A DNA stretch of 64,000 bases from Cryphonectria parasitica EP155. Lineage: Eukaryota; Ascomycota; Sordariomycetes; Diaporthales; Cryphonectriaceae. The notes below the pieces were generated by a model. It searched no databases. It was not told where the DNA came from and worked only from the letters and a program-made list of their open reading frames with translations. Position numbers and translations under genes: made by a program. The stretch lies in the NCBI RefSeq assembly GCF_011745365.1, contig NW_024468917.1:1240001-1304000 (forward strand). The letters are read 5' to 3'. Positions within the stretch are counted from its first letter, which is position 1. Each line of letters opens with the position of its first letter. Below, piece by piece: positions 1 to 11,961 of the stretch.

Positions 1-958
1 CAGGTGCGCCAGCTTCGTCTCATACTTGGAGTATGTGTGCGTGGGTGTGGGTGAGTGAAGAAAAGAGGGTCACTACAAAGCATATAAGCATAGACAAGAT
101 GTTACAAAGTCACATGAGTAATACAAAGCCAATTGGTTGTTTGAAATCATCGTCAGATTGATTCAGTCGCACGCAGAGCCTGCGCTCATATCAGAGGCTC
201 GCCTTCAGCTATCTACCCCTGTCCCTCTCTCTCCCTCTCTCTCCCTCTCTCTCTCTTCCTCTCTAATGAGCCAATATGCTGCTTCCAGTCGGAAGGATGG
301 GACCGAGGCGGTCCGAGTCCGAAATGGGCACTTCTGAAGAAAAAGAATAATAATAAAAAAATAGGCAAAACGGAAAGGAAAAAGAGAAAGTCCAGGAGGC
401 CATGGTTTCAACCCACCCCCTGTTCCGAAATTCCCCTTTTTCTCGTGATCCACAAGAAAAGCACGCGTTCTGCGGTGCGTGCTCAAGCTCGAGGAGAATA
501 CAAAGAAGAAAAATCATATCAAAAGCTTGAACCCCGTCCCCCCTTAACGCCTTCAGTCATGCTTTTTCCCCCCTGTATGTGTGACCGTGCCTGCCATGAA
601 GGACCTCGTGTACACAAAGATGCCATATAGGTTGAGATGGGATAGTGACATATGACCCAATGACCGTGATGATGATGATGATGATGATGATGGTGCCCAT
701 CGCCACACGCCACTTCCCTCCTAGAACGCCGACCGTGCAGAGCCTGGAATAGGCCACCCTCTCAAGATGCCGAATCGAAAATGTGCCGAGAAAGGAAAGG
801 GAGAGAACAAGCGCCACCCTGGAGTGGAGAGAGATGAGATGAGGTGATGCATAGGCTGAAGAGGCTGTTTGCCACGCGCACCACATTGAATAGCCGGACA
901 ATTAGCCACGAGGAGGGGCATTCCGGAATGGTGGTGTGCTGACGTACTGCTCGCTTCC
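1..958. other. Intergenic / 3' flank of the Mpe1 gene
   Basis: No gene is supportable here. The stretch holds a CT-rich run near 221-265, an A-rich patch near 338-385, and a GAT trinucleotide run at 666-691. It lies downstream of the minus-strand gene ending at 959, so the right part is probably its 3' UTR and terminator. Short open frames in this stretch are low-complexity and lack any recognisable domain. Confidence 0.6.
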
Positions 959-3001
959 CTAGAGCTCGCGGTAGTCGCTGGGCCGGACACGGCGCTGCTT
1001 GTTCTGATGCCGGTGCGGGTTGACGGGCTTGCGGAAGTAGGCGTCGTCCTCAGGGCCAACACCGCTGCCGCCTCCCCCCCCGTTGTTGTTATTGAGGTTC
1101 ATGCTGTTGTTCATGTTTGGGCTGGGCACGAAGTTGCCACCGTTCCGTGGACCGGTAGGCGGGCCGCGGTTGAAGTTGTTGTGATTACCGTTCATTTGGC
1201 GACCACCAAAGCCGTTGTTGCCGTTCATCTGGCCATTTGGGAAGCCACCGTTCATGTTGTTGTTGTTGGGAAAACCACCGTTCATCATCATTGGGTTCAT
1301 CATGGGGTTCATGCCCATGGGGTTGAAGCCGTTCATACCACCGAAGCCGTTCATCATGCCAGGGTTCATATTCATCATGGGATTCATCATGCCCATACCC
1401 ATGTTCATTGGCATAGGCATGCCCATCGGGTTAAAACCGTTCATGCCCGCCATGCCGTTCATACCATTCATGCCCATGAAATCGGGCATCATGCCCATCT
1501 GCTGCTGCTGCTGTTGCTGCTGCTGCTGGGCGGCCTCTTTGGCCCTCTGCATCGCCTTAGGTGCCTTGGGAGCTTTGGCCACGGGATTCTCGGCGTCCTC
1601 TTCGGCGGGGCGCTTCTTGGAGGTGGTGGATTGCTCGCCGTTGATAGTGGGAGCGGTTGATGGGTCGTCCTTGACGAGAGCGGTGTTTTGTGAGGGGTCT
1701 GCAGAGGGTGACTTGGTCGAGGTTGGGGGGGTGGGTGACTTGGACTTCTCCGTCTTTGTGACACCATCAATCTTGTCGTTATCAGCAGACTGCTCCTTGG
1801 CGGCCTCAGCAGTGGGCGACCTGATATCCTCTGGGGTCTTGGACCGCTCTTTCCTGGCAGCCTCCTTCTCCTTCATGTATTCGTCAATCCTTTGCGTTGC
1901 CTCGTCGTCAGGCTTGAGGTCGTCGATGAGTACACCCTCCGTCTGGCACGAAGGACAGACCAGGTCGCCCTCGATCAGTGCATTAGTAATGCAGTCGTTG
2001 CAGTACGTCTTCGCACAACAGGGTGTCTTCATTGGGTCTATGAACATCTTCTTGTCGAGTTCGCACTCGATGCCCCTGTCCTGCAGCTCCTTCTCGTCCT
2101 GGGCTGCGAGCTTCTTTGCCTCCTCTGAGCCCTGCGCCTTGGCCTTGTACTTGTCCCATGTCTTCTTGTCGGGCTCGGCGACCACAAACTCGCCGTCTGC
2201 GGTCACCATGACCCCAGATGGTTTGTTGCCATCTTCATCATTTCCCTGCGCAAGGACGGTAGCCTTGTCAACGGTCTTGAGGAAAGACTTGGGGATACCA
2301 GTAGTGCGCTTGATGCGGGGCCGGTCGTTATACTCGGGATTGTCGTTGGTAGGGCACTGCTGGATCCAGTGGCCCTTTTCGCCGCAGCGATGGCAGATGT
2401 AGCCGTTTGGTGGTTCGTGGTCAGGGACGTTGGCAGGCTTCTTCTGACCTGGTCTGAAGACTGGCGTCTGGTGAGACATCTCCTCCTGCTGTGTTTTCCA
2501 CTGCTCTCCCTGTACAGCGAACATGGCCATCATCTTCTCTTCCTCTGTTTGGGCGCTCGCCATCTTGGCGGCAAGATCCGACTGCGACTTGGCCGAGGCG
2601 GCTGCCTTGGTTGCTTGCTCTCGTCGGGAGTGGTTCTTGGCGGTGACTGGCATCTTTCCCGAGACATAGCGGGCAGCACGACCCGCGCCAGGTCGCATGG
2701 CAGGAAGACGACGGGCGAGGACCGTGGTCGAACGGGTGATGACAGAGGTATCATCGTCGTACTCTGGGGGGATTGTCAGTAGGCTGAGCAATGCAAATTA
2801 TAAAGCTACACCAAGAAAAGACTCACCTTCACTGCCGTCTTCGTTATAGAGGGCAAGGTCGAAGTCTGTGCCACTCCTATCGAGGCCATTCTTGATGATG
2901 ATGTCGCGCTTCAGTTCAAAAACAGATATGCCGGTGCCGTCGAATTCTATTCGGCGAGGCTCCTTCTGCGACATAAACTTGACAAAGACGCAAGCCGACA
3001 T
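959..3001 (-). CDS. mpe1: Mpe1/RBBP6-type RING subunit of the cleavage and polyadenylation factor
   Basis: Two exons, 3001-2827 and 2763-959, with a 63-bp GTGAGT...CAG intron at 2764-2826, give 659 residues. The N-terminus matches the ubiquitin-like DWNN domain (about residues 3-75), including the EYDDDTSVI segment formed across the splice junction. A CCHC zinc knuckle (C182, C185, H190, C195) follows. A RING/U-box-like domain with paired cysteines spans about 292-331. The C-terminal third is disordered, with a lysine-rich stretch, a polyglutamine run and a Met/Asn/Gly-rich tail. DWNN, knuckle and RING in that order define the Mpe1/RBBP6 family. In yeast it is a subunit of the nuclear cleavage and polyadenylation factor and contacts the pre-mRNA and Ysh1. 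Fungal members are usually 400-700 residues long. The family call is firm; the role in this organism is inferred. Confidence 0.95.
1500..1529 (-). repeat. CAG/CAA repeat encoding polyglutamine in the Mpe1 homologue
   Basis: A CTG/TTG run on the plus strand encodes about ten glutamines on the minus strand, just before the Met-rich tail. Such coding runs can vary in length between strains. Confidence 0.8.
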
Positions 3002-5005
3002 CTTGGGCTATGATCACGTTGCGCGTGGTATTTGTGTTGTTTTGAAGAGTTGTAAGGGAAAGCTTTGCGATACAATTGATGACCCCAAACAGGGTGGGAG
3101 AAGGCAGTATCGTTACCAGAGGAAGATCACTGCAGGTAAGTTTGGGCGTCGTAGGTTGTAAGTGATGCGCCTGCAGTTGAGGGCCGCACAAGAAGGGGTG
3201 TGGGGGAGAGTGGAAAAGTTGCGATACGCGATTTGTTTGTTCTTTTCTGATCTTGTGTGCAAACAAGATGGACGTCTCTGCGATACGTCTTCCTTGTTTT
3301 TCTTCTTGTCTTCCTTTCTGATTCTTGCTTCAACTTGCGGGACGGGGGAGAAATATCAATTCTGATTGTACTCGAGAGGACAATAGTGGTTGATTGGGAA
3401 CCCCAAGAGAGAGAAAAAAAGAGAAAACTTCAGAAGAGAACAATACAGGTCCGCCAGCAGGCTGCCTATTCATGCGCAGTTCGATATTCTCCCAAACGGA
3501 AAAGATCAAAGCGGATGAACAGCAGAACCCATTCCTCAATAATGCGCCCAAGCTGTACCAACCCCAGAGGCTATAACCCCTTCTCTTGCCAGAATCCTCC
3601 AGGCGAATTCTCGAGCAGTAAGAAGTATGTGTATCACGGCAAGGCTACGGCCAAGCGTTTGGTCCTGTCACCAATCTGAAAATGATCTGAGAGGCAGATG
3701 AGCAAGGCAATTGGGAGAGAAGCGGGAGGACGACTGGGAGAGACGAGGGCGGCGACAGTCGATATAGAGGTCGTAATGTAGATTAAAGAAATCCTCCTTG
3801 TCAAGAAAGCCTGTCGCGCAACGCCCGCGGTCGTCTTGGATGGCAGTTGCGGAGTTGGTGATGAAAGAATGTCGTGGGTGGCTGTGGTTGCAGAAGGCAA
3901 AGAACAAAGGCACGCAAAAGAAACAAAGCGCAGGCAATGAAGGGGCTGCACTCTGACTTGGGGTTCCTGTTGGCAATCTGGCGCTAGTGCGGATCTGCTT
4001 ATGTCAGTCAAGGCATCCAGGGAGTATTAGTCACCTCCTGGCTGAGGCACATGGTCAAGCAATCAGTCAGCCAGCCAGCCATGCACTGAAGGTTCCAGCA
4101 AGCCTGTTAGTCATGAATCAACCTCCTATATCTTGGGGCAATAGAAAAGTAAATATCGGTAGTTAAATCTAGCAACTAGTCATCTAGATATCAAATAGGT
4201 GAAAATTCTCAACTCAGCAAGTTCTGTCATTGCTGGGAGGTCATTGGTTTAGCTGTTTGTAGGAGAGCCCTCTTGTTAGATCTTTAACGAAAAACACACC
4301 AAAGTTGTGTGTGGCGAAGATAGTTTCTTAACATATTATCGATGACATGGCTAGACTGCAGTGTGGATCGACTTGTGTGACTTTGTATGGGTGACCATTC
4401 AGCTCCTTCTGATTGAAGCTGCTGGTATGATGATGGCTAGGGTCTTTTGGCCCAAGCTCCTTGCGCTACCCCAGATTGTCAGCCAGATTCGGGCCCGTCC
4501 TTGCGATTTTGGAGTTCAGCCCATAGATCGTTCGATGCCTTTCGAGCCTGGCGTGCCTGGGCACCAGTGCGCACCACCCTCCACATTATTCGCCTCCTCC
4601 GCTCGACTGACTTGACGACATCACCATACCACCTCCCTCCCTGCCTCCACTCCAGTCCTACCTACTTACCTACTATTGCCTTGTTTCATCCTCGGATCAT
4701 CTGTTGTAACAAGTCAATTTACTCTCAAGAATTCTCGAGCTCCTCATGGAGCAATCGACCTGAGCTGCCCCGGGAAATTCACAAGAGAATTCACCCGCAG
4801 GAAGAAAGGAAAAACAGGCGCCCGAATCACCCGCACCTCAGCTTTCAACGCCTCCCCCGCCACGCGTATCACCATCTTCCCGATATTATTCCTCCCAACG
4901 ATCTCTCTCTATCTTGCGATCTTTGCACTTAATCTGTGTACAGATCGACCAATCCTAACCTCGCATTCTCGAACCTTTGCTACTACATCTTGCACTATCG
5001 CCAAA
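3002..5005. promoter_or_regulatory. Shared upstream region of the mpe1 (-) and ups1 (+) genes
   Basis: Two kilobases separate two divergent start codons, so both promoters should lie here. It includes an AT-richer block at 4130-4360 and a CAGTCAGCCAGCC-type run near 4062-4083. The frame of the ups1 gene is open back to 4676, but that segment has no recognisable homology and is probably untranslated leader. No TATA box or factor site stands out with confidence. Confidence 0.5.
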
Positions 5006-5704
5006 ATGGTCCTCACCCACACCCAAAACCACACATACTCTCACCCCTTCCCGACCGTTACCCTCGCCTACTTTCTGCGGTACTGCTCCCCGCAGGTCAA
5101 CCCGTTTGCGGCACATGTGCTCAGCACCGATACCATCTCGACCCATGTCGACCCCGCCACCGGGAGGCTACACACCACCCGTATCCACCTGAAGAAGTCC
5201 CGTATTCCTTCTGCCGTCGTCAAGCTCCTCCCTGCGTCGCTCACCGGCGGTGGTGGCGACAAGAAGTCATACATCCTGGAGACCAGCATCGTGGACATCA
5301 ACGAGGGATGGATGCGCACCGAGAGTCGCAACCTCGATTTCGTCGGTGTTCTCTCCGTCATCGAGCGGCAGACATACACCGCCCCACAGCTACCGGCCGC
5401 CAACACCACCAGCACTGACGTGGCCACCACCACCATCTTCCGGTCGAGGGTTGGCGAGAAGATCAGGGAGCGCATGGGCCAGGCGTCGCAGCAGGACAGC
5501 GCCCAGGGCGGTTGGCTGGCCAAGTCTATCATCCAGCGCAGCATCGAGTCGATTGCGTCCCGCAAGACGCAGGACCAGCTCGGCAAGAGCCGTGAGGGTA
5601 TGCGCGTTGTCCTGGAGAGGCTGAGGAATACCGGTGTTAAGGGCATCCTAGAGTTGACCCGGAGAACGAGGGAGGCTGCCCTCGCGGAGGGAGGTGCGTT
5701 GTGA
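5006..5704 (+). CDS. ups1: Ups1/PRELI-like mitochondrial intermembrane-space lipid transfer protein
   Basis: Single exon, 232 residues, starting at an ATG in CCAAAATGG context. The N-terminal half follows the PRELI/MSF1 pattern: a first strand ending in HPFPTVTLAYFLRY, then HVLSTDTISTHVD, which is close to the corresponding part of yeast Ups1 and less like Ups2/Ups3. A long amphipathic helix closes the fold near the C-terminus (about residues 195-225). Ups1-type proteins pair with Mdm35 and shuttle phosphatidic acid across the intermembrane space for cardiolipin synthesis. The frame is open for 110 codons upstream, but the ATG at 5006 starts exactly where the conserved fold begins. The family is firm; Ups1 as opposed to Ups2 rests on the HVLS-DTIS signature. 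Confidence 0.88.
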   Translation: MVLTHTQNHTYSHPFPTVTLAYFLRYCSPQVNPFAAHVLSTDTISTHVDPATGRLHTTRIHLKKSRIPSAVVKLLPASLTGGGGDKKSYILETSIVDINEGWMRTESRNLDFVGVLSVIERQTYTAPQLPAANTTSTDVATTTIFRSRVGEKIRERMGQASQQDSAQGGWLAKSIIQRSIESIASRKTQDQLGKSREGMRVVLERLRNTGVKGILELTRRTREAALAEGGAL

Positions 5705-6832
<1,128 letters not shown>

Positions 6833-8691
6833 TCAAGGGAAATTCCCAGTCTCACCCACCAGACTCGCCTGTGGAACTCCAGGGTCCGTCGTGAAGGCGT
6901 CTGTGGAGCTCAGGTTAGCCACCCGGCCCAGAAGCACCTCGAGATGCCTGTAGGCGGCAGTCGGCGCATATTGCGGGACCATGTGGCCGGACAGGTCGAC
7001 GCCGACAAAGGTCAGGCCGCGCTCCGAGACGACGGAGCCAAAGACACCTGCGCCGGCGAGCGTGGACAGGTCGGTGTAGTCGTTATAAGGGACGTAGAAG
7101 GGGTCGGTGGGGTAGGACGAGAAGCCCTGCTGGCCGCCCCAGGTCATGTTCTGCAGCTGCAGCAGGGTGCCGTTGGCGAGGAGGACCATGTCGAGCCCGC
7201 CGTGGCCGATGATGACGTTCTGGGTGCGGTCGATGACGCCCGGGAGGACGGTCACGGCCGAGGGGAGCGAGGTGTCGTCGCCGTGGACAAAGACGTTCTC
7301 GTTGGCGCACTCGGCCCAGTCGATGTGCGGGGCGTGGATGGCGTCCTGCACGTCGGTGCGGTTAAAGTAGATGAAGGCGCCCTCGGGCTCGTACTCGAGG
7401 CTGCCGGGGAAGCCGAGGACGTCCCACAGCAGGGGACAGGTCGTGGCGACCTGGTAGATGTCGAAGCACGGGTTGGTCAGCAGGACGGCGTCGAAGACGT
7501 CGTAGTAGATGTTGACGCAGCTGTAGTTGTTGATGCTCGGCAAGTCCTCGTAAGCCGGGAGGGAGGCCGTGGGCGGGAAGGCCAGGTACTCGTCGCGGAA
7601 GGCGGCGTAGCCACAGCTCTCGTCGCGGGCGCGGATGTCTGCCAGGAAGGTATCGTTGAGCATGAAGAGGCCATTCCACGTCTCCACGAACGGCAACGTG
7701 ACGTATTCAGCCTGCAGATCAGAGTAGGCGATGGACGGGTCATAAATCAGGATCCCGTCGACGCCGTAGTACGTCGTGTCGTTGGTGTCCAGCATGGCGC
7801 TGGCGATGTAGGGAACGAACATGCCGGCGTACGACTCGCCCGCGATGTAGATCTTGTACCCTTGCAAGCCAAAGGTGTCGACAAAGTTCTTGAACCAGCT
7901 CATGAACTGTGCTGCAACGTCCTCCTCGTTTTCGGCCGTGACGGTGCCCTGCGAGAAGCCTGTGCCGATGGGCTGTTCGACCCAGACGACGTGGGTGAGA
8001 TGGTGCCAGCTCCAGGGGTTCTCAACGGGCTTGTAGGTGCCATATTGCCAGAGGAAGGGACCGTTCTCCTGCAGGAGACCCTCAAGAGACGAGCAGCCGG
8101 GCTAGACACCACAGATATATGTGAGCAATTTGGAATCGTGGCTAGAATCGACATAAAGCAAAGAAAGATGGAGGGAGCCTTACACCTCCATTGAGCCAGA
8201 TCAGGATCTCCTTCTCAGCCGCTGCGTTCGTCGAAGGGAAGAACCAGTAGAACAGATAATTGCCATCTGCGTCTGTAGTCACTGGAATTGACCCAGCGTA
8301 GGACTCGCCGACATCGAAATCCACATCAGGTATCGCAGTACCGTCCACGAGGAACTCTAGTTACAGAGGCAGAGAGCCAAGATCAGCTTGTTGTCTCTTC
8401 GCCGCCCAAAAAGGGGAGGAGGGTTCGATGCTCAAGGCATGCTTAAACTCTCGTCCTTCCTCCTTCTTCTTTTCACTTACTGGAAGTGGTGTTTGTCAGG
8501 AATTGATACTCTGTAGTATTGTCCCGTTTGTATCCATGGTGTTCCTGGCGCTTCTTAGGCAAGTCGACCTCAGGGACGCTTCGCCCGGCCTCGGCACGCC
8601 TCTTGTCAAAAGCACTGACATGGCGCGTCGATCGTCTGGCGCAGGCGGCGCCCGCCAGAGCCAGAGGGCAGAGGAGGTGTGACCAACGCAT
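6833..8691 (-). CDS. Secreted serine carboxypeptidase, peptidase family S10
   Basis: Three exons, 8691-8481, 8356-8184 and 8101-6833, give 550 residues; the introns are 8357-8480 and 8102-8183. The start chosen gives a hydrophobic signal peptide (about residues 1-18), so the enzyme should be secreted or vacuolar. The second intron lies inside the hallmark motif: LNGG ends one exon and PGCSS begins the next. The catalytic triad can be placed at Ser218 (GESYAG), Asp432 (GGLDM) and His501 (SGHMVP). Several Asn-x-Ser/Thr sites suggest glycosylation. S10 enzymes remove C-terminal residues from peptides at acid pH. The gene ends 8 nt after [11 protein letters not shown] and shares its downstream spacer with ups1. 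Substrate preference cannot be read from the sequence. Confidence 0.95.
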
Positions 8692-9854
8692 GTCCAAGCT
8701 TGTCCTCACAGGGGCAGAGACAATGGAAAATAGGGCCGGTTTGAGTGGCACACACAGAGAGAAAGAGAGACTGAGTGAATGAGTGGCTGAGAGGCAGAAA
8801 GAGCAGCGGGCTCCGTCCTCCTCGACTCAAAATGGGCCGAGCACATGGCTATATGGACTGGGCGTGCGCCATAGTACTACAGAAGAGTAGCGATCATCAC
8901 CTTGTCATCACGCATGAGGCGGCGATCCTAGTCGCCGAGGTGGTGGCTCCGCCGGTTAGGTGGGTAACACCATAAAGACTCACACCCCTGTCCTGCCTCT
9001 CGTTGGTATGTGATGCATTCACGAGATATTACCACTCAATAATCATACCCGGACTGGAAGGAAAGATAAGAGAGGGGCTTGGGGGGGCCCAAGACAAAGA
9101 TGGAACCTTGCTCCGTTGCGACATGGAGATTGGACCCCAAGCAAGCAGGCGAACCTCGAAACACTTGCCAGAAATTGCAGGTTCGCCCTCATTTGATGAA
9201 GTCATTGTTGCGACAAAGGCGTTCGCACACGATTCTGAATGGACCAATTGTACATAGAACATAGAACACTGTGTAGTACTATATATGTAGGTCTCAGACT
9301 CTAAAGGGGGTGATAAGTAGCACGCCTATAAGAAAAAATGAGCCCGAACAAGATAGAGTTTGTGCGGGTCGCCAATGACGCTGCGGTACTGTTGACTGTG
9401 CATTGAATGTGGAGTTCGGTGTGGGCTTGGCCCATTTAGGGAGGTGGCTCAGGAACGCAGCCAGGCGAGGCTGGGATGTAAGGCTGGGCTGTACCTGTCG
9501 TTGCCGGGTAGCCGTTGATAAAGAACAGTTCTAGAAAATTTGTTAGGCGGAGAAATTGTGGTTCCTTTGAACTCCAAAATTGGCCATTCGTTTGCATGGA
9601 GGGAGAATTCTCAGGACTTGTTGGGTTGCGTTGCAGTCATGGGGGATGAGAGAAAGACATCCTGAGGCCACTTTCGGTGATTTTGAATAGACAGCCTTGC
9701 ACCATGGTAGCCCTTGAAGACAAGACAAGTAGGCCTTGGGGTCCACGAACGGGACCAATCTGATGTTGCATAAATCTTCTTGGAGATATTGCTCTGTGTT
9801 GAGAAATGGTATCGTTGTATAGCTGAGATAAGTCCTGTCAAGCTTCGCTGGGAC
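8692..9854. other. Upstream region of the carboxypeptidase gene and 3' flank of mrf1
   Basis: Both flanking genes are on the minus strand. The stretch therefore holds the carboxypeptidase promoter on its left and the mrf1 terminator on its right. An AGAA/TTC/GAA-like element at about 9522-9537 resembles a heat-shock element but with a wrong 3-nt spacing. No coding sequence is supportable. Confidence 0.5.
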
Positions 9855-11268
9855 TTATTTCTTACCCTTGCCCTGCTTCGCCGTCGCCGCCACCGCCGCT
9901 GCAGCAGCAGCCTCTTCCTCGGCAAGAACAACCTCGATGTCCCTTGCAAGACGCCACTCCCTCACACTGTCGATAATCTTGTCGAGCGTCTCGCCTCCTT
10001 GGAGGACGTTGGGGAGATTGTGCGTGTCGACGCCGCTCCGGTGGTCTGAGCAGCGATCTTGACTGTAGTTGTATGTCCTGATCTTGTCTCCTCGGGTTAT
10101 TTTGTCTTTGGAAAGGACGCTATCCCTGAGATTCTTGGCCTCTTCCTCCCGAGCCTCGCGGCGGGCAATGGCGATCCTCGACCGCAGGATCTTCCACGCG
10201 GTATCTCTGTTGGCCTGCTGGGACCGCTGGTCCTGCATGCTGACCTGGGTGCCCGTCGGCAGATGCGTCAGTCGGATGGCCGACTCGGTCTTGTTGACGT
10301 GCTGGCCACCTGCACCCCTCGCCCGCATGGTCTCGACCCTGACCTCGGTCGGATCGATGTAGAAGTCACTCTCAGGGTTGTTGAAGTCGTTTGCACCGGA
10401 CCCGCCGCTGTCAGGAAATGAGGGCAGCACCCACACTGCCACGGCGCTGGTGTGCGTCCTCCCCTTGCTCTCCGTGACCGGCACCCTCTGGACGCGATGT
10501 ATGCCGGCCTCGTTGCGGAACATGTCGAAAGCGCCGGGCACCTGCACCTCCAACACAGCCTCCTGCAGGGGCAGCTCGCCGTCCGAGCCCTTGACGTCGC
10601 CCGCGCCGTCTGCCGTCTCGTACTTGACCACCTTTGTCCGATAACCCTTGCGCTGGCAGTAGAGCTGGTACATCTTGAAGAGAGAGTCTGTGAAGAAGCG
10701 GCCCTCGATACCGCCCGGACCGGGCCGGAACTCGAGGATGCAGGGCAGGTCGGCGTACGGGTCGACGGGGGTCAGGCTGGCGGAGAGCTTGTGGCCCAGG
10801 CTCCCGATCTGGTCATGCGTCGTCTGGAGCTCCTCCTGGGCGAGCTGCCGCATCTCTTCATCTTTGGACTGGAGCAGGGCCCTCAACTCCGTGAGCGAGG
10901 ACTGTGCCGTCTCATAGTCTCGGAGGGCTGACGCCACACCAGCAATCTCGCCGGCACGCTTGGCGAGCTTGGAGTCGAAGTCGCTGGCAAGCTTCTCGTT
11001 GAGCTGATCGTGCTCGACGGCGAGCTTGCGGGCGCGCTCAAGTAGGATCTGGGGTAGAACAGGGCGGGTCTCTGCGCGGACGGGGACACAAGCATTAGGA
11101 GACTGCTTTTTCTTTTGTGGGCAGCACAAGTACTATGGATCAATTACCATAGATGGGAGGAGCTCTCTGGAAATACTTACCGGTTGTGGCTCTCCTGATG
11201 AAGCGTAGAGGTATTGAAGGCAGTGACCTCCTCAGACAGCGTCTACACACCCATGGTCCCGCCAACAT
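9855..11268 (-). CDS. mrf1: Mitochondrial peptide chain release factor 1
   Basis: Two exons, 11268-11181 and 11071-9855, with a 109-bp intron at 11072-11180, give 434 residues. The first exon encodes a basic, hydroxylated, acid-free leader (MLAGPWVCRRCLRRS...), a typical mitochondrial presequence. The mature part shows the class-I release factor layout: an N-terminal coiled coil (about 45-115), the PCRF domain with EFRPGPGGIEG, then the peptidyl-hydrolysis loop RGAGGQHVNKTESA with GGQ at 284-286. The C-terminal basic Ala/Lys tail is typical of fungal members. It would release completed chains at UAA and UAG in mitochondria. The upstream region is shared head-to-head with the tryptophanyl-tRNA synthetase gene. 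Confidence 0.95.
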
Positions 11269-11961
11269 GGTCAGGCATTATTGGGTGGGAAGCTTGGAAG
11301 ATTTCTCCTTTCGATTCCTGACAAGTTCGCAGTAAATTCTCAAGCAACCTTTGAGTTAGTTCCAGGTTCCTGCAGATGGCCCCCAGAACTTATTGCCGGC
11401 CGGGAAAGGCGGCTTGTGGTAATAAACCACCACAGGACCCTGCCTGCAAAAGTACGTACCTGAGCTCGTTCACCCTGCTGATTCGCCTGTACATAGTGCT
11501 TATAGAATGACAATGGAAATCCAGCAATTGACCGACAATCTCCTTCATTCTCACAAAGAATCAGACTTTCCTATGGCTGATAGTTGCTTAAACAGTGCCA
11601 GAATGAGATACACTGAACGTAGTAGTACTTGAATACACATTCCATTGTTTAATAGCCAAGTACTAAGTCCAGCCCCTCAATGAGGGACTCGCCCCACACT
11701 TTTGTGCCCCTCCAACTTTTTGAACCCCTCCAACCCAAACTTCCTCCGGTGAACAGTCACCGCACCATAGTATCTCTCGTAACCACTTCACTCAACCACC
11801 CAAACTCATACAGTCCCTCTCAGCCATCCACTCAACCTCTCCCCACACACGGTGCGCTCTGCCACTGGGACTCGTCTTGTCCTCCAGGAAGGAAAAGGCG
11901 TCACACTAACGCAGCTCAACCCAGCTCGGTCGACCGACCAATCCCAGTCGGCCTTTTCACG
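11269..11961. promoter_or_regulatory. Bidirectional promoter region mrf1 (-) / wrs1 (+)
   Basis: The two start codons are 693 bp apart and divergent. The right half (11690-11860) is CT/CA-rich, as expected for a fungal transcription start region. The frame of the TrpRS gene remains open back to 11680. No TGACTCA-type amino-acid-control site was seen. Confidence 0.55.

Noticed and set aside
1215..2402. 395-codon plus-strand open frame with Met/Phe/Pro and Cys runs
   Set aside because: It is the antisense of the Met/Asn-rich tail and the CAG repeat of the Mpe1 homologue.
6944..8194. 416-codon plus-strand open frame
   Set aside because: It is antisense to the carboxypeptidase exons, Val/Asp/Gly-rich with no domain. 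GC-rich coding DNA commonly gives long antisense frames.
9522..9537. Heat-shock-element-like GAA...TTC...GAA
   Set aside because: The first spacing is three bases instead of two and the site lies downstream of mrf1, not clearly in a promoter.
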